Shown here: piece after piece, positions 52,001 through 59,778 of the stretch
Position numbering within the stretch: position 1 is the stretch's first letter
How the letters are laid out: the number at the start of each line of letters is the position of its first letter
Assembly (NCBI RefSeq): GCF_000003815.2
Contig: NC_049983.1
Coordinates: 5,310,803 to 5,374,802 of the forward strand
Direction of reading: 5' to 3'
DNA: 64,000 nucleotides
DNA from: Branchiostoma floridae
Lineage: Eukaryota > Chordata > Leptocardii > Amphioxiformes > Branchiostomatidae
Notes under the pieces: generated by a model
What the model saw: the letters and a program-made list of their open reading frames with translations, nothing else
What the model was told of the DNA's origin: nothing
Databases searched by the model: none
Program-made: the position numbers and the translations under genes

Positions 52001-54375
52001 ATGCTGAAATCGAAATTGTTGCCAATGTTGGGTATGTGTAGTTCATTTAAGGTTGTTGCATGGATGAATGGGAAAAGAATGTCCAATAGACTAAGGTAGT
52101 GCTTCATTTCTAGGATTGATGCAAAACTATACACAGTTGTTTTTGTATGAAATATGTCTTTAAATTTGAGTGTGAGTGATACCATTTGTAACATTTCTTA
52201 AGCGATTCTTAATTGCAAGTTTGTAGATATAATGCCAGTAGGGAATTTTAACATTTTAAAGCAAATTTAAGCAAGGATATACATGTAAGTCTTTGTAAAG
52301 AAGTCCTTGATTTATGCAAAAGGAAAAAGCACCATAAAATAAGCTTAGAATTAGAAAATAATATCAGTACATATCTGCAGGCATCCTCATGTTGTAGTGC
52401 TTACTGACCCTTGAAAATAATTTGCTAGACTAGAGTTTACAAAAATGTGTAGTCATTTCTGTTTCTACAGTAAATTGTACAGAGGCAGTTAACCTTATTG
52501 ACAAGAAGGTAGGATTCTAAAATGTTTGTGGGAGTCAGATATTCTACCAAACAGATTCCTTTGTAGTGAAATTAACCATAATGATTGTTTTGAGTATTGC
52601 CCATTCACAAGTTTTCACAGACAAGCAGGTCCAGATTTGCACCTGGACCTGAACTGGACCAGAATTTTCTGTACTGGGACCTATGTCTAGATAACACTTC
52701 TGATTGATGTGGAAATTGAGGTAACGTGAGGAATACAATCTTAATTTAATAATTATTGTTTTTGAGACTTGTTTCAAATATTTCAGACCACCTGTGGTGC
52801 TGGGAGTGACCAACCCTTTTTTTGCCAAGACACTGCAGCACTGGCCACACATTATAAGAATAGGGGAGATGGGCAACATAGGTAAGCAGTAGACTTAGTC
52901 CTCTATACTGTATGTGTTTTGTCTGTGTGCTGTATCGTAAGGTACTATCATATTTGCGCCGGAATACTGGTCCAGAAGGTATAAGGGTATTCTGGAACAG
53001 TCTACTGCATTTAGTAGATAAATACATTGTACATGTACATGTACTGAATGAATAGTTTATTTATTGCACAATGCAACTTCATTTAGCAGCCATCTGGCTG
53101 AACTACATGTTTTGCCTCCATGAAATATCATGGAGGTTATATTTTACCCTGCGTTTGTCTGTGAACAAGATAACTGATAGGTTAAAAGACGTAAAATGCC
53201 ATCTGCTAAACTTGACATCAGATTCACCTTTGAAATAGTATTGCAGTTACTGTAACAGTTGTCTAATGAAGTACATACTGGATACTACTATTTATGAATA
53301 CCATTGCCTCCTAATTTGGAGGCTCCATCAAGCCTTAACTTGGGGATTCATCTGGAAAGTTGCCAAGTCAAACTTGGACGTATCTGAATTCAACATCATG
53401 TTTTGGCGGTCATCTTTTTGGTTTCTCCTGTCGATTGGGCAGGTGAGAAGGCAGACAGGCTATTTGCCTGTTTGCCTGACCCGCACATGACTTTTTATGG
53501 TGAAGGAGGGGTTTGCAATTCCTTCTCCACCCCCTCGTCTATTGGAGCACTTAGTCTCACAGGGGCAACTGTATGCAACGTGTGAGGCGGCTCCAGCAGA
53601 TGCAGCTTTGTTGTTCGGAGTATCCGTCTCCTAGGAGGACTTCCAACCAAGGATGTAGGGGCTTCCTCCTACCCCCGACTCCTGTGCCATGGCAGGTGCC
53701 GCTCATGCCCGAACATGCCCCTGTCTCGGCCACGTAGCCCCATCAAGCCACACACTAGATATTCATTTACACCTGAGTTAAGTGAGGAAAGTCGTGTAAA
53801 GTGCCTTTCCCAAGGGCACAAGATCGGTGACACAGCAGCTGGATTCGAACCCGCAACCTCTCGGTCTCGAGCCGCAAATGCTGCCACTGCGCCACGCGGT
53901 CCCATGGCGGTCATCTACAATGTGCCTATATGCATGGAATTCGAAGCATAGAGATCATAAGGGGCCAGGAGATAGATAGTATCTCTGAGGGTTATACATT
54001 TTCAAGGGAGGATTCCCCTAGACTTCTACAAACCTCACTTACCACATGGCTTTGCTACACTAAGATGCACCTATGCTGTGAAAAGATAATCTCCAAGCAG
54101 ATCCTACGGTAGCATTTAGATTGAAGCCGGCTTAGGAGTGTGTTTGGCTACATGGGAAATGGACACCTCTTGGCTGACTACACTCCTTGGCCAGTTTAAT
54201 AGGTACTATTTTATGCCATTGTAGGATCTGCTTGGAGATTAGTGAAAAGATGCAAGAACATTGAAGGGTCAGACAAAATACAACTAATTGTGTTTTCAAC
54301 ATCTAGTTTCAGGTGGCAGACAGATGCTCAAGACAAAGAAAAGTAGCTCTCTGAAGACAATAGATGCTAAACCAG
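24914..54375 (+). CDS. DENND6: DENND6 (FAM116) DENN-domain Rab exchange factor, 12 exons, 3' end outside
   Basis: Exons: 24914-25099, 32144-32182, 35547-35589, 40998-41188, 41450-41635, 44155-44223, 47404-47459, 48670-48730, 49419-49480, 51676-51771, 52787-52881, 54307-54375. All junctions keep one frame, giving 384 codons plus one base. Diagnostic stretches match the DENND6A/B family: [20 protein letters not shown] (exon 1), [13 protein letters not shown] (exon 3), [12 protein letters not shown] and [14 protein letters not shown] (exon 4), [20 protein letters not shown] (exon 5), QMLWELVL (exon 8), [18 protein letters not shown] (exon 10), [20 protein letters not shown] (exon 11), DAKPG (exon 12). 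Vertebrate DENND6A is a GEF for Rab14 on recycling endosomes and affects ADAM10/cadherin traffic. About 220 C-terminal residues (dDENN part) are expected further downstream and were not found before 64000. The intron after exon 4 uses a GC donor. Confidence 0.93.
24922..24933 (+). promoter_or_regulatory. TISU / YY1-type initiator overlapping the DENND6 start codon
   Basis: CAACATGGCGGC matches the published TISU consensus SAASATGGCGGC at every position, with ATG at 24926. In vertebrates this element drives both transcription (YY1 binding) and cap-proximal initiation on mRNAs with very short 5' leaders. An in-frame ATG 12 nt upstream (24914) would usually be skipped or lie outside the transcript. 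I therefore favour 24926 as the true start. Confidence 0.65.
25100..27956. other. DENND6 intron 1, first part
   Basis: No coding support. It contains a G homopolymer (about 25320-25334), a segment at 25735-25900 duplicated from 22800-22990, and a TIR element at 27328-27565. Confidence 0.5.
27328..27565. mobile_element. short inverted-repeat element in DENND6 intron 1
   Basis: Left CACCCCTCTAAATTTTC then GGTCAATCTCC; right GGAGATTAACTGAAAATTTA then GAGGGGTAAG. Inverted ends are about 40 bp with mismatches. There is no coding capacity, and the exact boundaries are uncertain. Confidence 0.6.
27957..30596. mobile_element. Harbinger-like nonautonomous transposon with 3-bp TAA target duplication
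   Basis: Terminal inverted repeats GGGACCGTACGGCATTTAG at the left and its complement CTAAATGCCGTACGGTCCC at the right are flanked by TAA on both sides. Subterminal arrays of GGCCCTCCCCCC..TTTTTTTGCTA are inverted at the two ends. A 3-bp T-A-type duplication with GG-starting ends fits the PIF/Harbinger group. No transposase was seen. A second copy lies inverted at 49505-51029. The copy is split by the hAT-like element at 28268-29221. Confidence 0.8.
28268..29221. mobile_element. hAT-like nonautonomous element nested in the Harbinger-like copy
   Basis: Ends TAGTGGTGCGTA and TACGCACCACTA are perfect inverted repeats. They are flanked by the perfect 8-bp direct repeat ATCTGCTG (28260-28267 and 29222-29229). 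An 8-bp duplication with TAG-type ends is characteristic of hAT. Internal CCGGTTCAGGTCCGG-type inverted motifs occur near both ends. No transposase frame, so it is nonautonomous. Confidence 0.85.
30919..30959. repeat. perfect 18-bp inverted repeat with 5-nt loop
   Basis: ATGTAGCAGTGGGGTTCA, loop AGGAC, then TGAACCCCACTGCTACAT. All 18 pairs match. It lies in DENND6 intron 1, about 320 bp right of the Harbinger-like element. It could be a young foldback element or a structured RNA; nothing decides between them. Confidence 0.85.
31452..31930. mobile_element. TA-flanked inverted-repeat element (CAGTCAAACCTGT ends)
   Basis: Left CAGTCAAACCTGTATTAGC and right GCTATAGACAGGTTTGACTG are inverted and flanked by TA on each side. 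Internal TAGTGGCCAC/GTGGCCACC tandem phrases repeat. This fits a Tc1/mariner-type MITE. It is in DENND6 intron 1. Confidence 0.8.
32144..32182 (+). CDS. DENND6: DENND6 exon 2 (39 nt)
   Basis: [13 protein letters not shown] between TTTTTATTTTTCAG and GTAAGT. It matches the family sequence VIYP.H.KLT..E directly after GQAMEV. Confidence 0.9.
32263..33156. mobile_element. inverted-repeat element with 26-bp ends (CATTGGCATAATACCGGCC)
   Basis: Left TAACATGCATTGGCATAATA then CCGGCC, and the complement at the right with one mismatch. It is about 894 bp with no transposase. It lies about 80 bp downstream of the DENND6 exon 2 donor. Minus-strand frames inside it are not supported. Confidence 0.75.
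33353..33681. mobile_element. palindromic GTTGGACAAG-ended element
   Basis: GTTGGACAAG at the left and CTTGTCCAAC at the right are inverted. GGGCAAGTA and TACTTGCCCAATAGGACAAG repeat the theme internally. Foldback-type, noncoding, in DENND6 intron 2. Confidence 0.65.
33684..34285 (-). repeat. large interspersed repeat, copy 5 (minus, partial)
   Basis: Shares TGTCTTGACAAAAACGCCCC, TTATCGTCTTCAGAAG and AGCACAAGAGCTATC with copies 3 and 4. It abuts the GTTGGACAAG element. Confidence 0.75.
34591..34661 (-). mobile_element. tRNA-like / SINE head relic
   Basis: On the minus strand a TGGCACAGTGGTATTA A-box-like sequence is followed 30 nt later by GGATCGAATCC, a good B box. An anticodon-like stem can be drawn (GCGTG/AACGC, one mismatch) but the acceptor stem does not pair. 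It is therefore a tRNA-derived relic, not a functional tRNA. Confidence 0.5.
35461..35542 (+). repeat. 41-bp tandem duplication of the exon 3 acceptor region
   Basis: Two units (35461-35501 and 35502-35542) share GATATTTGTTTTT and GTGTGATG in register. The second unit leads directly into ACAG of DENND6 exon 3, so the pyrimidine tract and likely branch region are duplicated. Confidence 0.8.
35547..35589 (+). CDS. DENND6: DENND6 exon 3
   Basis: [14 protein letters not shown] plus one base, after TTTGTTTTTACAG, with donor GTAAGT. The acceptor region is tandemly duplicated just upstream (35461-35542). Confidence 0.92.
36505..37310 (+). mobile_element. 5'-truncated LINE reverse transcriptase with one internal stop
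   Basis: The frame from about 36510 gives a [11 protein letters not shown] catalytic box (the conserved D-D pair of reverse transcriptase). It continues [25 protein letters not shown] and [11 protein letters not shown] to a TGA at 36990-36992. It then runs on in the same frame with [14 protein letters not shown] to a second TGA at 37308-37310. Sequence and order fit CR1/L2/Jockey-type non-LTR elements. Upstream reverse transcriptase motifs and endonuclease are missing. It lies in DENND6 intron 3, in the sense orientation. Confidence 0.85.
37311..40997. other. rest of DENND6 intron 3, no recognised gene
   Basis: Short unsupported frames only. Near 38815-38880 a cryptic simple repeat (ATCATTGC/ATATCAT) occurs. 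No RNA gene or clear inverted repeat was seen. Confidence 0.4.
40998..41188 (+). CDS. DENND6: DENND6 exon 4, followed by a GC donor
   Basis: Starts after TATTTGCCAG and completes a Gly codon: [15 protein letters not shown] through [18 protein letters not shown]. Only an end at 41188 (AAG|gcatgt) keeps frame with exon 5, so the donor is GC. A GT at 41193-41194 would shift the frame. Confidence 0.88.
41450..41635 (+). CDS. DENND6: DENND6 exon 5
   Basis: [20 protein letters not shown] through [11 protein letters not shown], 62 codons, acceptor CCCCCACAG, donor CAG|gttaga. Central cDENN region. The family has SLVLISKLP at this position. Confidence 0.93.
41790..42960 (+). mobile_element. rearranged LINE reverse transcriptase fragments
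   Basis: 41799-42188 reads [20 protein letters not shown] and later [15 protein letters not shown], a reverse transcriptase core with an F-A-D-D box. A shifted frame from 42181 continues [15 protein letters not shown]. It is then broken by two TA microsatellite blocks (42259-42277, 42309-42330) embedded in a duplicated 50-60 bp segment, before [15 protein letters not shown] resumes. 42342-42960 contains a second, Lys-rich LINE segment (for example [18 protein letters not shown]), probably from a region that normally precedes the reverse transcriptase. It is therefore a scrambled, dead insertion in DENND6 intron 5. Confidence 0.75.
43080..43800 (+). repeat. large interspersed repeat, copy 6 (partial)
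   Basis: Starts CCCCATGAAAATTGTGATAT with a TGTCTGTCTGTG run. It resumes at about 43455 with CTTATGATAGGTGGAACATA and ends ATTTCATGGAGGTATGAGG at 43678, plus a terminal palindrome near 43770-43795. Confidence 0.65.
44155..44223 (+). CDS. DENND6: DENND6 exon 6
   Basis: [20 protein letters not shown] plus QST. Acceptor TCTGTTTTTAG, donor GTAAGT. It matches the variable linker after GVV.KVRIP in vertebrate DENND6. Confidence 0.88.
45073..45461. mobile_element. TA-flanked inverted-repeat element (CACCTTTCTCACGCGGCGG ends)
   Basis: Ends are inverted over about 50 bp with few mismatches (CACCTTTCTCACGCGGCGG and its complement) and flanked by TA on both sides. It is 389 bp and noncoding. It lies in DENND6 intron 6. 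Confidence 0.8.
45626..45935. mobile_element. imperfect inverted-repeat element (GGGCACCAGGGCTCTAGCC ends)
   Basis: Left GGGCACCAGGGCTCTAGCC and right GGCTAGAGTCCTGCTGGGC are inverted with mismatches. CTGTCAATTG and TTGGCTGACAG lie just inside. Noncoding, boundaries approximate. Confidence 0.5.
46341..46592. mobile_element. inverted-repeat element with 9-bp target duplication (MULE-like)
   Basis: Ends TACCCTGG and CCAGGGTA are flanked by the perfect 9-bp repeat GTTCTTTTC (46332-46340 and 46593-46601). A 9-bp duplication fits Mutator-like elements. A relative with the same ends lies at 59779-59957. It is 252 bp and GC-richer than its surroundings. Confidence 0.75.
46903..47330 (-). mobile_element. 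LINE 3' fragment, minus orientation, frameshifted
   Basis: Minus frame 47319 onward gives [20 protein letters not shown] then [11 protein letters not shown] neighbouring frame continues [18 protein letters not shown]. This is the usual C-terminal Cys/His region of non-LTR polyproteins, here split by a frameshift. It ends only about 75 bp before DENND6 exon 7. Confidence 0.75.
47404..47459 (+). CDS. DENND6: DENND6 exon 7
   Basis: [18 protein letters not shown] plus two bases. Acceptor CTGTTCCAG, donor GTAAGT. The family has LPTVHEVDIFR here. Confidence 0.88.
48670..48730 (+). CDS. DENND6: DENND6 exon 8
   Basis: Completes Lys then [20 protein letters not shown]. The family has [15 protein letters not shown]. 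Acceptor TACATCCAG, donor GTATGG. Confidence 0.9.
49419..49480 (+). CDS. DENND6: DENND6 exon 9
   Basis: [20 protein letters not shown] plus two bases. Acceptor TTTTCATCCAG, donor GTAAGT. It matches the family motif PLVVMAPSP..SSETVLALV. A transposon begins 24 bp after the exon end. Confidence 0.93.
49505..51029. mobile_element. Harbinger-like nonautonomous transposon, second copy (inverted), TTA duplication
   Basis: Left GGGACCGTACGACATTTAG and right CTAAACGCCGTACGGTCCC are flanked by TTA on both sides. The internal sequence is the reverse complement of the 27957-30596 copy minus the hAT insertion. Examples are GGAAATTTGCAAATC-type blocks and a shared AAACAGTTTCCGTCAAGC-like stretch. It lies 24 bp after the DENND6 exon 9 end. 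Confidence 0.82.
51676..51771 (+). CDS. DENND6: DENND6 exon 10
   Basis: [20 protein letters not shown] then [12 protein letters not shown]. Acceptor GTGTTTCAG, donor GTAAGT. It is almost identical to the vertebrate cDENN core [16 protein letters not shown]. Confidence 0.95.
52787..52881 (+). CDS. DENND6: DENND6 exon 11
   Basis: [20 protein letters not shown] then [11 protein letters not shown]. Acceptor AATATTTCAG, donor GTAAGC. The strongest family match in the window. Confidence 0.95.
53115..53175 (+). repeat. fragment of the large interspersed repeat (end only)
   Basis: CCTCCATGAAATATCATGG then AGGTTATATTTT and GTCTGTGAACAAGATAACT. It is the palindromic end of the family without the body. 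Confidence 0.6.
53416..53904 (-). mobile_element. full-length tRNA-derived SINE with 12-bp target duplication
   Basis: Minus strand begins GGGACCGCGTGGCGCAGTGG (A box within) and carries GGGTTCGAATCC (B box). The body has CCCTTGGGAAAGGCACTTTA and the tail is CCAAAAAG. The exact direct repeat TGGCGGTCATCT flanks it at 53404-53415 and 53905-53916. It lies in DENND6 intron 11. Long frames within it are tRNA-SINE artefacts. Confidence 0.88.
54307..54375 (+). CDS. DENND6: DENND6 exon 12
   Basis: [20 protein letters not shown] then AKPG, donor GTGAGG. The family has LKNLKTLDSKPG. A second acceptor (TTTCAG, exon from 54313) is also in frame, so the two residues Val-Ser may be alternatively included. 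No following exon was found in the window. Confidence 0.82.
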
Positions 54376-57162
54376 GTGAGGAACCCATTTGTTGTGACAT
54401 TATGGAGTTGTCAAATCAGTTGTGGAACTACAATGCGTATAAAATTGCCTAGAAATTATATTACTGTGAAGTTACATGTAATTTTTCCACCCTGTTGCTC
54501 CACTAATTTTTCTCACGAAAAAATCTGAGAATCAACAACTCAAAATCAACATGTATTTGTGTTGTTACATGGAAAATTAAATAGGTTTGGCCCAATTTGC
54601 TTAATCAAGTGAGGAAAAATTAGCAGGTACATTCCATGATAGGACTATTGAACATTTGTATTATGTCATTCGAACAACTCGAATATCCTGTACCAGTATG
54701 TAGAAAGATAGCTGTCTTTCTTGTATTATTGAGGTACATGTATCGTAATACATTAAATTTCTCGATTAAAGCGTTAAGTATGCACCCCAATTGAAGTACA
54801 TTTGTGTGCACCCCCAATTTGGAGCAAGTCAAATTTGCCGGACTGAAATGTAATGGAAAAACCTGAGTAAAGTATGCACATGTTTCGGGATTCTTCAAAG
54901 ACAAATGACAGAACCTTGGACATAGGCGACGAATATCAAGTTTTGTTCGGCCTAGGAAAAAAAATGTTGTGTTTCCTGTTTCAGTCCTGAAAAAAATAGG
55001 GTCGGTAGGTAGGGATCATCTTTTTTTTTCTCTCTTTTTTTCAAGACTTTGGTCCCAACTCTATAGCCTGACTCTGGCCTGGCAAATACAGTTTGCAAAG
55101 TAAAACTGAAATGCATGATAGCACAGGAAAAAATTTTACACTACGTACACACACAAGTAGATTGCAAATGTCACTTTGAGGATGTCCTGCCCTTCAACAA
55201 ATGTTACCAGCAGGGCTGTCTCCAAGACCCATCCCTCCGTCTCAGGACTGAAATTTGCTTGCTGGGACAGAAAAAGATATTACCCCTTCCGCCCCCAAAA
55301 TATGAACTTCTGACCTTAAAATCACACGTAAAATCCCCGAGGAAAAATCAACAACTTGGGCTCCCAAACAATGAGTGGGACAAAAACAAATTAAAGCTGG
55401 AGACAGTCCTGGTTACCAGGCACCCTTTTCACACCCCAGCTAACAAAACATGAAACACCTACCTGATCCTGCCAAGTTGATATCTTACTTATTTATCTCA
55501 AGTCTAAAGGAAACAAATCTAGCATCTATAAATTACAATACTGTGTTGCATGTAACATGATGTTACAACTCTGCCAAATGTACTGTTAGCAATGCAGTCC
55601 ACTGACTCCCATGTAATACAATACTACACTTTTTGGCGACGCCTCAGGGGCGGAGGCATTTTCTACAGTATTACGATCACTTTGAAAGAATTTAGAAAAT
55701 TGCACGAATGCATTCCCTTGGGAATTGATTTTTGGCTAAACGTCAAGCGTATAGTTCATACAGTGGTAATTGAGGGCTATTCTAGCTGTTCTTTTTCTTT
55801 GTTGAGGCATTCTTTGCGTCAGGATTAATGGTTTAAGGGAGCGGTCTTTTCACATAGCCGGGAATAACTGCACTCCTTGCATATCATAAGCCGTACACAC
55901 AGATTATTACGATGTTTCGCATGCTTTATGAATTTGCAATGGAGACCAATATGTCCCAGCTTTTTGCCTTTATTTCTTCTATAAGCCTGTGCTTTTTACA
56001 ATATGGAATGAAATGCTGTCAAGTGGTTATCGTTCGGAGTCATAGGGAGCCTGATTTTGAGTGGTAGAAAAATAAGATGTTTTAAAGAAGACAAGACCAA
56101 TATAGCACAACTTTTGCCAATATCTTTTGAGCTATGCTTTTATAAGGTGGGATGATTTGCTTCGCGAGGTCAAAAAAAATAATGAAGACCAATGTGTCAC
56201 TGATTTTTGTCGATATCTTTTTATGAAATATGAAATGTTCTGCTTTCAGGTGGTTGTCGTTGGGAATTGAAGCTGGTGTGTTACGCCGAAGGACGGTTAT
56301 ACTGGCTATATAGATACAGGTTACGTAAAGCCTGATTTTGAAAAGTTAATAAGTCACATGTTTCAAACAAGCCATGAAACCAATGGGTTTCAAGTTGTTT
56401 AGATTCTGCTTTGATGACTAGCATAGCTAGAACAAAGGAAGGACGCAGAGACAAGGTTTTCCGTACACTGGGCACGGGAGACTGTTAAGATGGTTTGACG
56501 TTACTATATACTAGTAATGCTGGCCTCGCTAACCTCGTTCTTAGCTGCGGATCTCTCTTTCTCTTCTAAACTATACTCTCTGACTCTCTGTCATACAAAT
56601 ACATTATATCTCGTGGTCACATTTTGGCGTATCAAACAGACAGGTCTTGTCACACCACAAAACAACGGTTATTTCATCTACTGTCCATTCATATACATAT
56701 AAAATCAACCACTAAAATGTATACACTAAAATACATATTCGTGATATAAACAGTCGATCAATCAGTCAATCCGTGAATTCTATAACTGGTGTCATGTCAG
56801 GTTATCTATACATGTACAAGTATGATCGCAATCTATCGGCTGTACGTCTTGGCTCTGCTACTGGCCTCTACTTCCCTCATGTAGATGGCGCTGTTCTGGG
56901 TGTTGTGTGGCTCCCCTCTGTTCAGAATTTTCAAGCCGCACAAATGTATATTCTGGCTTCTCCCAGCGATGGCCACTTCTGCATATTCTTATGTTGGTTT
57001 TCTTCATTAGTACATACACCTCCGGTTTGATTAGGTCCGTCGTCGCTGTGGTAAACTTATTTACGGTTCTTTGTTGTACATATAAAATCCACTACTATAA
57101 TATATACACATTATAGATACATATTCATGGTATAAATCAGCCAAAACCAGCCCGTGAATTGT
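54376..57162. other. region after DENND6 exon 12, no further DENND6 exon recognised
   Basis: I looked for the expected continuation (a YTSYKPYLNRDEEII-like sequence) and did not find it. The stretch 54950-55440 resembles a dispersed repeat with GGGTCGGTAGG, echoed near 63607. 56690-57060 is a decayed copy of the exon at 57163-57481. Confidence 0.45.
56690..57060 (-). pseudogene. decayed tandem copy of the 57163-57481 exon
   Basis: Aligns at about 370-bp spacing with the neighbouring exon. Shared plus-strand landmarks are ACATATAAAATC(C/A)AC, GTGAATT(C/G)T..TAACT and GTTCTGGGTG(T/A)TGTGT. In the frame corresponding to KELHITQNRT it reads EPHNTQNSA and soon meets a stop. Confidence 0.5.
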
Positions 57163-57481
57163 CTAACTAGTTTTAGGTTTTCTGTGGTTGTGGCAGTGCA
57201 ATCGATTTGCTGCTCCAGATCTGCTACTGTTCTGGCATTCCTTAGGCCCTCTCGTTGCCTTCCTTCTGTGGACGGTGCGGTTCTGGGTGATGTGTAGCTC
57301 CTTCCCGACTTTATAAGGTGCACAGACGTCTATTCCGGTCCCTTCAGCGATACAGCTCGTCTCAGTGACTTGCAGTAGAAGGACTCGACTGACTTTGTGA
57401 CGGAACTGTTTCGTCCTGATGGACACAGGTACGGGTGTCAGGTACATCTCGTCGTTGTCGCTCTTGTCCTGTATAGTTAGT
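57163..57481 (-). CDS. unrecognised terminal coding exon (minus)
   Basis: On the minus strand a TCTCGATCCCAACAG acceptor precedes an open frame of about 105 codons: LTIQDKSDNDEMYLTPVPVS, then CIAEGTGIDVCAPYKVGKEL, then HRRKATRGPKECQNSS, to TAG at 57165-57163. It has four cysteines and a basic C-terminus, the look of a secreted or extracellular domain. I do not recognise the family. No matching upstream exon is established. Related copies on both sides (56690-57060 and 57660-57790) are decayed or shorter. Confidence 0.45.
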
Positions 57482-57659
57482 CTGTTGGGATCGAGAGAGA
57501 ACAAAAAAATGACATCGCCCGTTTCATATACTATACGAATATACTGATACTGACACTAATGGTTTATTCCAAAGTCACCCATAACTTTGTCATCGTCATT
57601 GTACGTTTATTTGGGTGCTCGTCACAGCTATTAAAGATATGTTGTAGGAGCTGATGTTG

Positions 57660-57790
57660 AGATATCACAAATAAAGAAAGGTGAGTCACAGTGTGTGGCG
57701 TGTCGGTGTTGTGGAGTCCAAGTGAACATCGTCATCATTGCTCTTGTTAAGTATGGTCGGCCTGTAAATGGATCGAGGGAGAAAACACAC
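57660..57790 (-). pseudogene. third partial copy of the same exon
   Basis: Acceptor-like TCCCTCGATCCATTTACAG then a frame PTILNKSNDDDVHLDSTTPT ending at TGA. It parallels LTIQDKSDNDEMYLTPVPVS in the intact exon. A (CA)n(CG)n microsatellite (57788-57812) lies just upstream on the minus strand. It could be an alternative exon rather than a relic. Confidence 0.4.
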
Positions 57791-58066
57791 ACACACACGC
57801 GCGCGCGCACGCAATGCTTTAAACCATAACAATATACATGACAGGACTGTTGAGTGGGCATCACAGAAGTCTTAGACGCAAGTCTGGGGACATATGCAGA
57901 GCAAATGACTGGGAGCCAGACACAAGAATCCACGGATAAATCCTATCAAATTTCCTGTCAGATCACTAAGGTCGTTGTCGTCCCGTTCAACATAACCTTT
58001 TACTTAACTTAACTAAATATAACTAAGTCGACTAAAACCAGAGCAGCACAACGGGCATACTCACCT

Positions 58067-58225
58067 GAGGAGAAATTCATACATCAAGGCGATTAGTTAC
58101 TCGAATCCTCAGCATCCGGCCATTTGTCTCCATTTTGCAAGTCCATGTCAGTGGAACCAGTCCATGTTTCTTTTGAAACAGTCAAGGTCGTCGTCATGTT
58201 GACTGGAACATTTCTGGCCGGGGCT
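58067..58225 (-). other. possible minus-strand exon
   Basis: Bounded by a GTGTATTTTTAG acceptor (exon start about 58225) and a TCCTCAG|gtgagt donor (58067). One frame reads ARNVPVNMTTTLTVSKETWT and ends DAEDSSN with a stop 26 nt before the donor. It may be a terminal or noncoding exon; coding status is uncertain. Confidence 0.3.
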
Positions 58226-58429
58226 AAAAATACACCAAATGTGAAGCCAACTCGCGATTGAAGCAATTGAAAAAAAGGTGAACAAAACAAGCCTTCAATT
58301 GGGAACAATTTGAAGAGAATGGCTAAGAAAAATACTGAAGAATGCAAATGAGGCAACTTTAGAATCATAACAGGAAAAACTCAGTGGGAGGCGATGGCAG
58401 GTACAGATAACAGGGGAGGAATTTTAAAC

Positions 58430-58710
58430 ACTTATAACCCGATAACAACGCACTCAATCTGAAAACGATTTTCACTGTTCAACTCCAAACCAAGAGAACT
58501 TTCCAATGATACAATGGCTTGGCTATTTTAGACATTTTAAAGAAAGTCTTCAAGAGTCTTTATTTTAGGTGGTACTTAGCCGTGGTTACACTCATAACCC
58601 ACCAACAATGCACTCAATCTTCAAACGGATGTCACCGTTCAACTACCTACTAAGAGAGCTTTCCAATGGTACCAGAGTTGTTCTATTTCAGACTCTTTTC
58701 AAAACGAAAA
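58430..58710. repeat. two-copy tandem repeat, ~162-bp spacing
   Basis: AACAACGCACTCAATCTGAA at about 58444 and AACAATGCACTCAATCTTCA at about 58606 are each followed by CGTTCAACT/TGTTCAACT and then (G/A)AGA(A/G)CTTTCCAATG. No coding support. Confidence 0.7.
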
Positions 58711-59778
58711 AGTTTATTTGTTTCGTGAAACTTGATTGAGGTAAAAGAACAAGATTATTCTGCAAGGGGGTGAGAATGGGTATCAGGACAGCCAGCTCAG
58801 CTGGAGTTCAAATGAAGGCGCTGTTCCAGGATTTATTTTTCCGCCCCCAAATTAGTCAGATACTAGGGGTATTGCATCATCACCTAGCAACAGCAGGCCC
58901 AGCCCCCTGTCTATTTTTGGCACCTCTGCCTAGCGATGACTTCCGACCCTACTTGGTCAACCCCCATTTGATTTACTCCAGGTGTCCAGTGCGTCTGCCC
59001 CCTTTTAGTTCATGCAATGCTCATACAAGTACCTTGAACTTACAGTACTGTAGCTTTAAGTCCAAATCCTGATTTTCTTTACGTCATTGTAGAAAAACCC
59101 AAATCCGCCTGTAAAAATCCAAATCCAGGGTTTGTTTGACCCCCAGATTGTCAAATTCGACTTCTTTAACCCACCCTCAATAGTTATTGTTTTGGAACGG
59201 CCAATATGTACGTTGCCCTGTGGCACATATGGCATCAATTTACCCTGGTTGATGCCTTAGTTTCCCAGAAATCCGCTTTGCTGAAAGGTTCCTTTTGTTG
59301 CACGTGACAAAAATAACTTAAGACTACTAGCTGGGTATTTAGGTCACCAAGAACAATGTGGAGAATACATTTTGGCAGGAATATAGACTGTACAGAATTT
59401 ACACTGTACTTTATACTCTATGACTATAGATCTACATGCTAAACGTATAAACCCAGATCTGTTTTCAAGACCTTTTCAAATGGGATGAACCATTGTCCAC
59501 TCTGAAGAATAATAATAAAAACTCTAGCTGTCGACAAAATGGAAGACTACAGCAAAGCAGAGTAGATCTAAGTAAACAAGAGAACAAAACCGGCGTCCCG
59601 AACAGGATCAGCCTATAAAATTGGAGCCCACCCACCTTTCCTCAGTCAAACAGTCACCAAATCTCTTTCCCGCTCGGACCTCAGTGCCGCGTGGCCGTTT
59701 TGCCCCTCTGCATCGTCCGAGATTTCCGGACCAGCGGCCTCGGAGTCTGGGGTCGGGCCTCAAAGTTCTATATGTTCT

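Noticed and set aside
53669-53914. 81-codon minus frame containing [11 protein letters not shown]
   Set aside because: It is the translated tRNA-derived SINE head, a common false protein.
55115-55453. 112-codon plus frame after DENND6 exon 12
   Set aside because: It does not resemble the DENND6 C-terminus. It sits in sequence that looks like a dispersed repeat and has no acceptor in phase.
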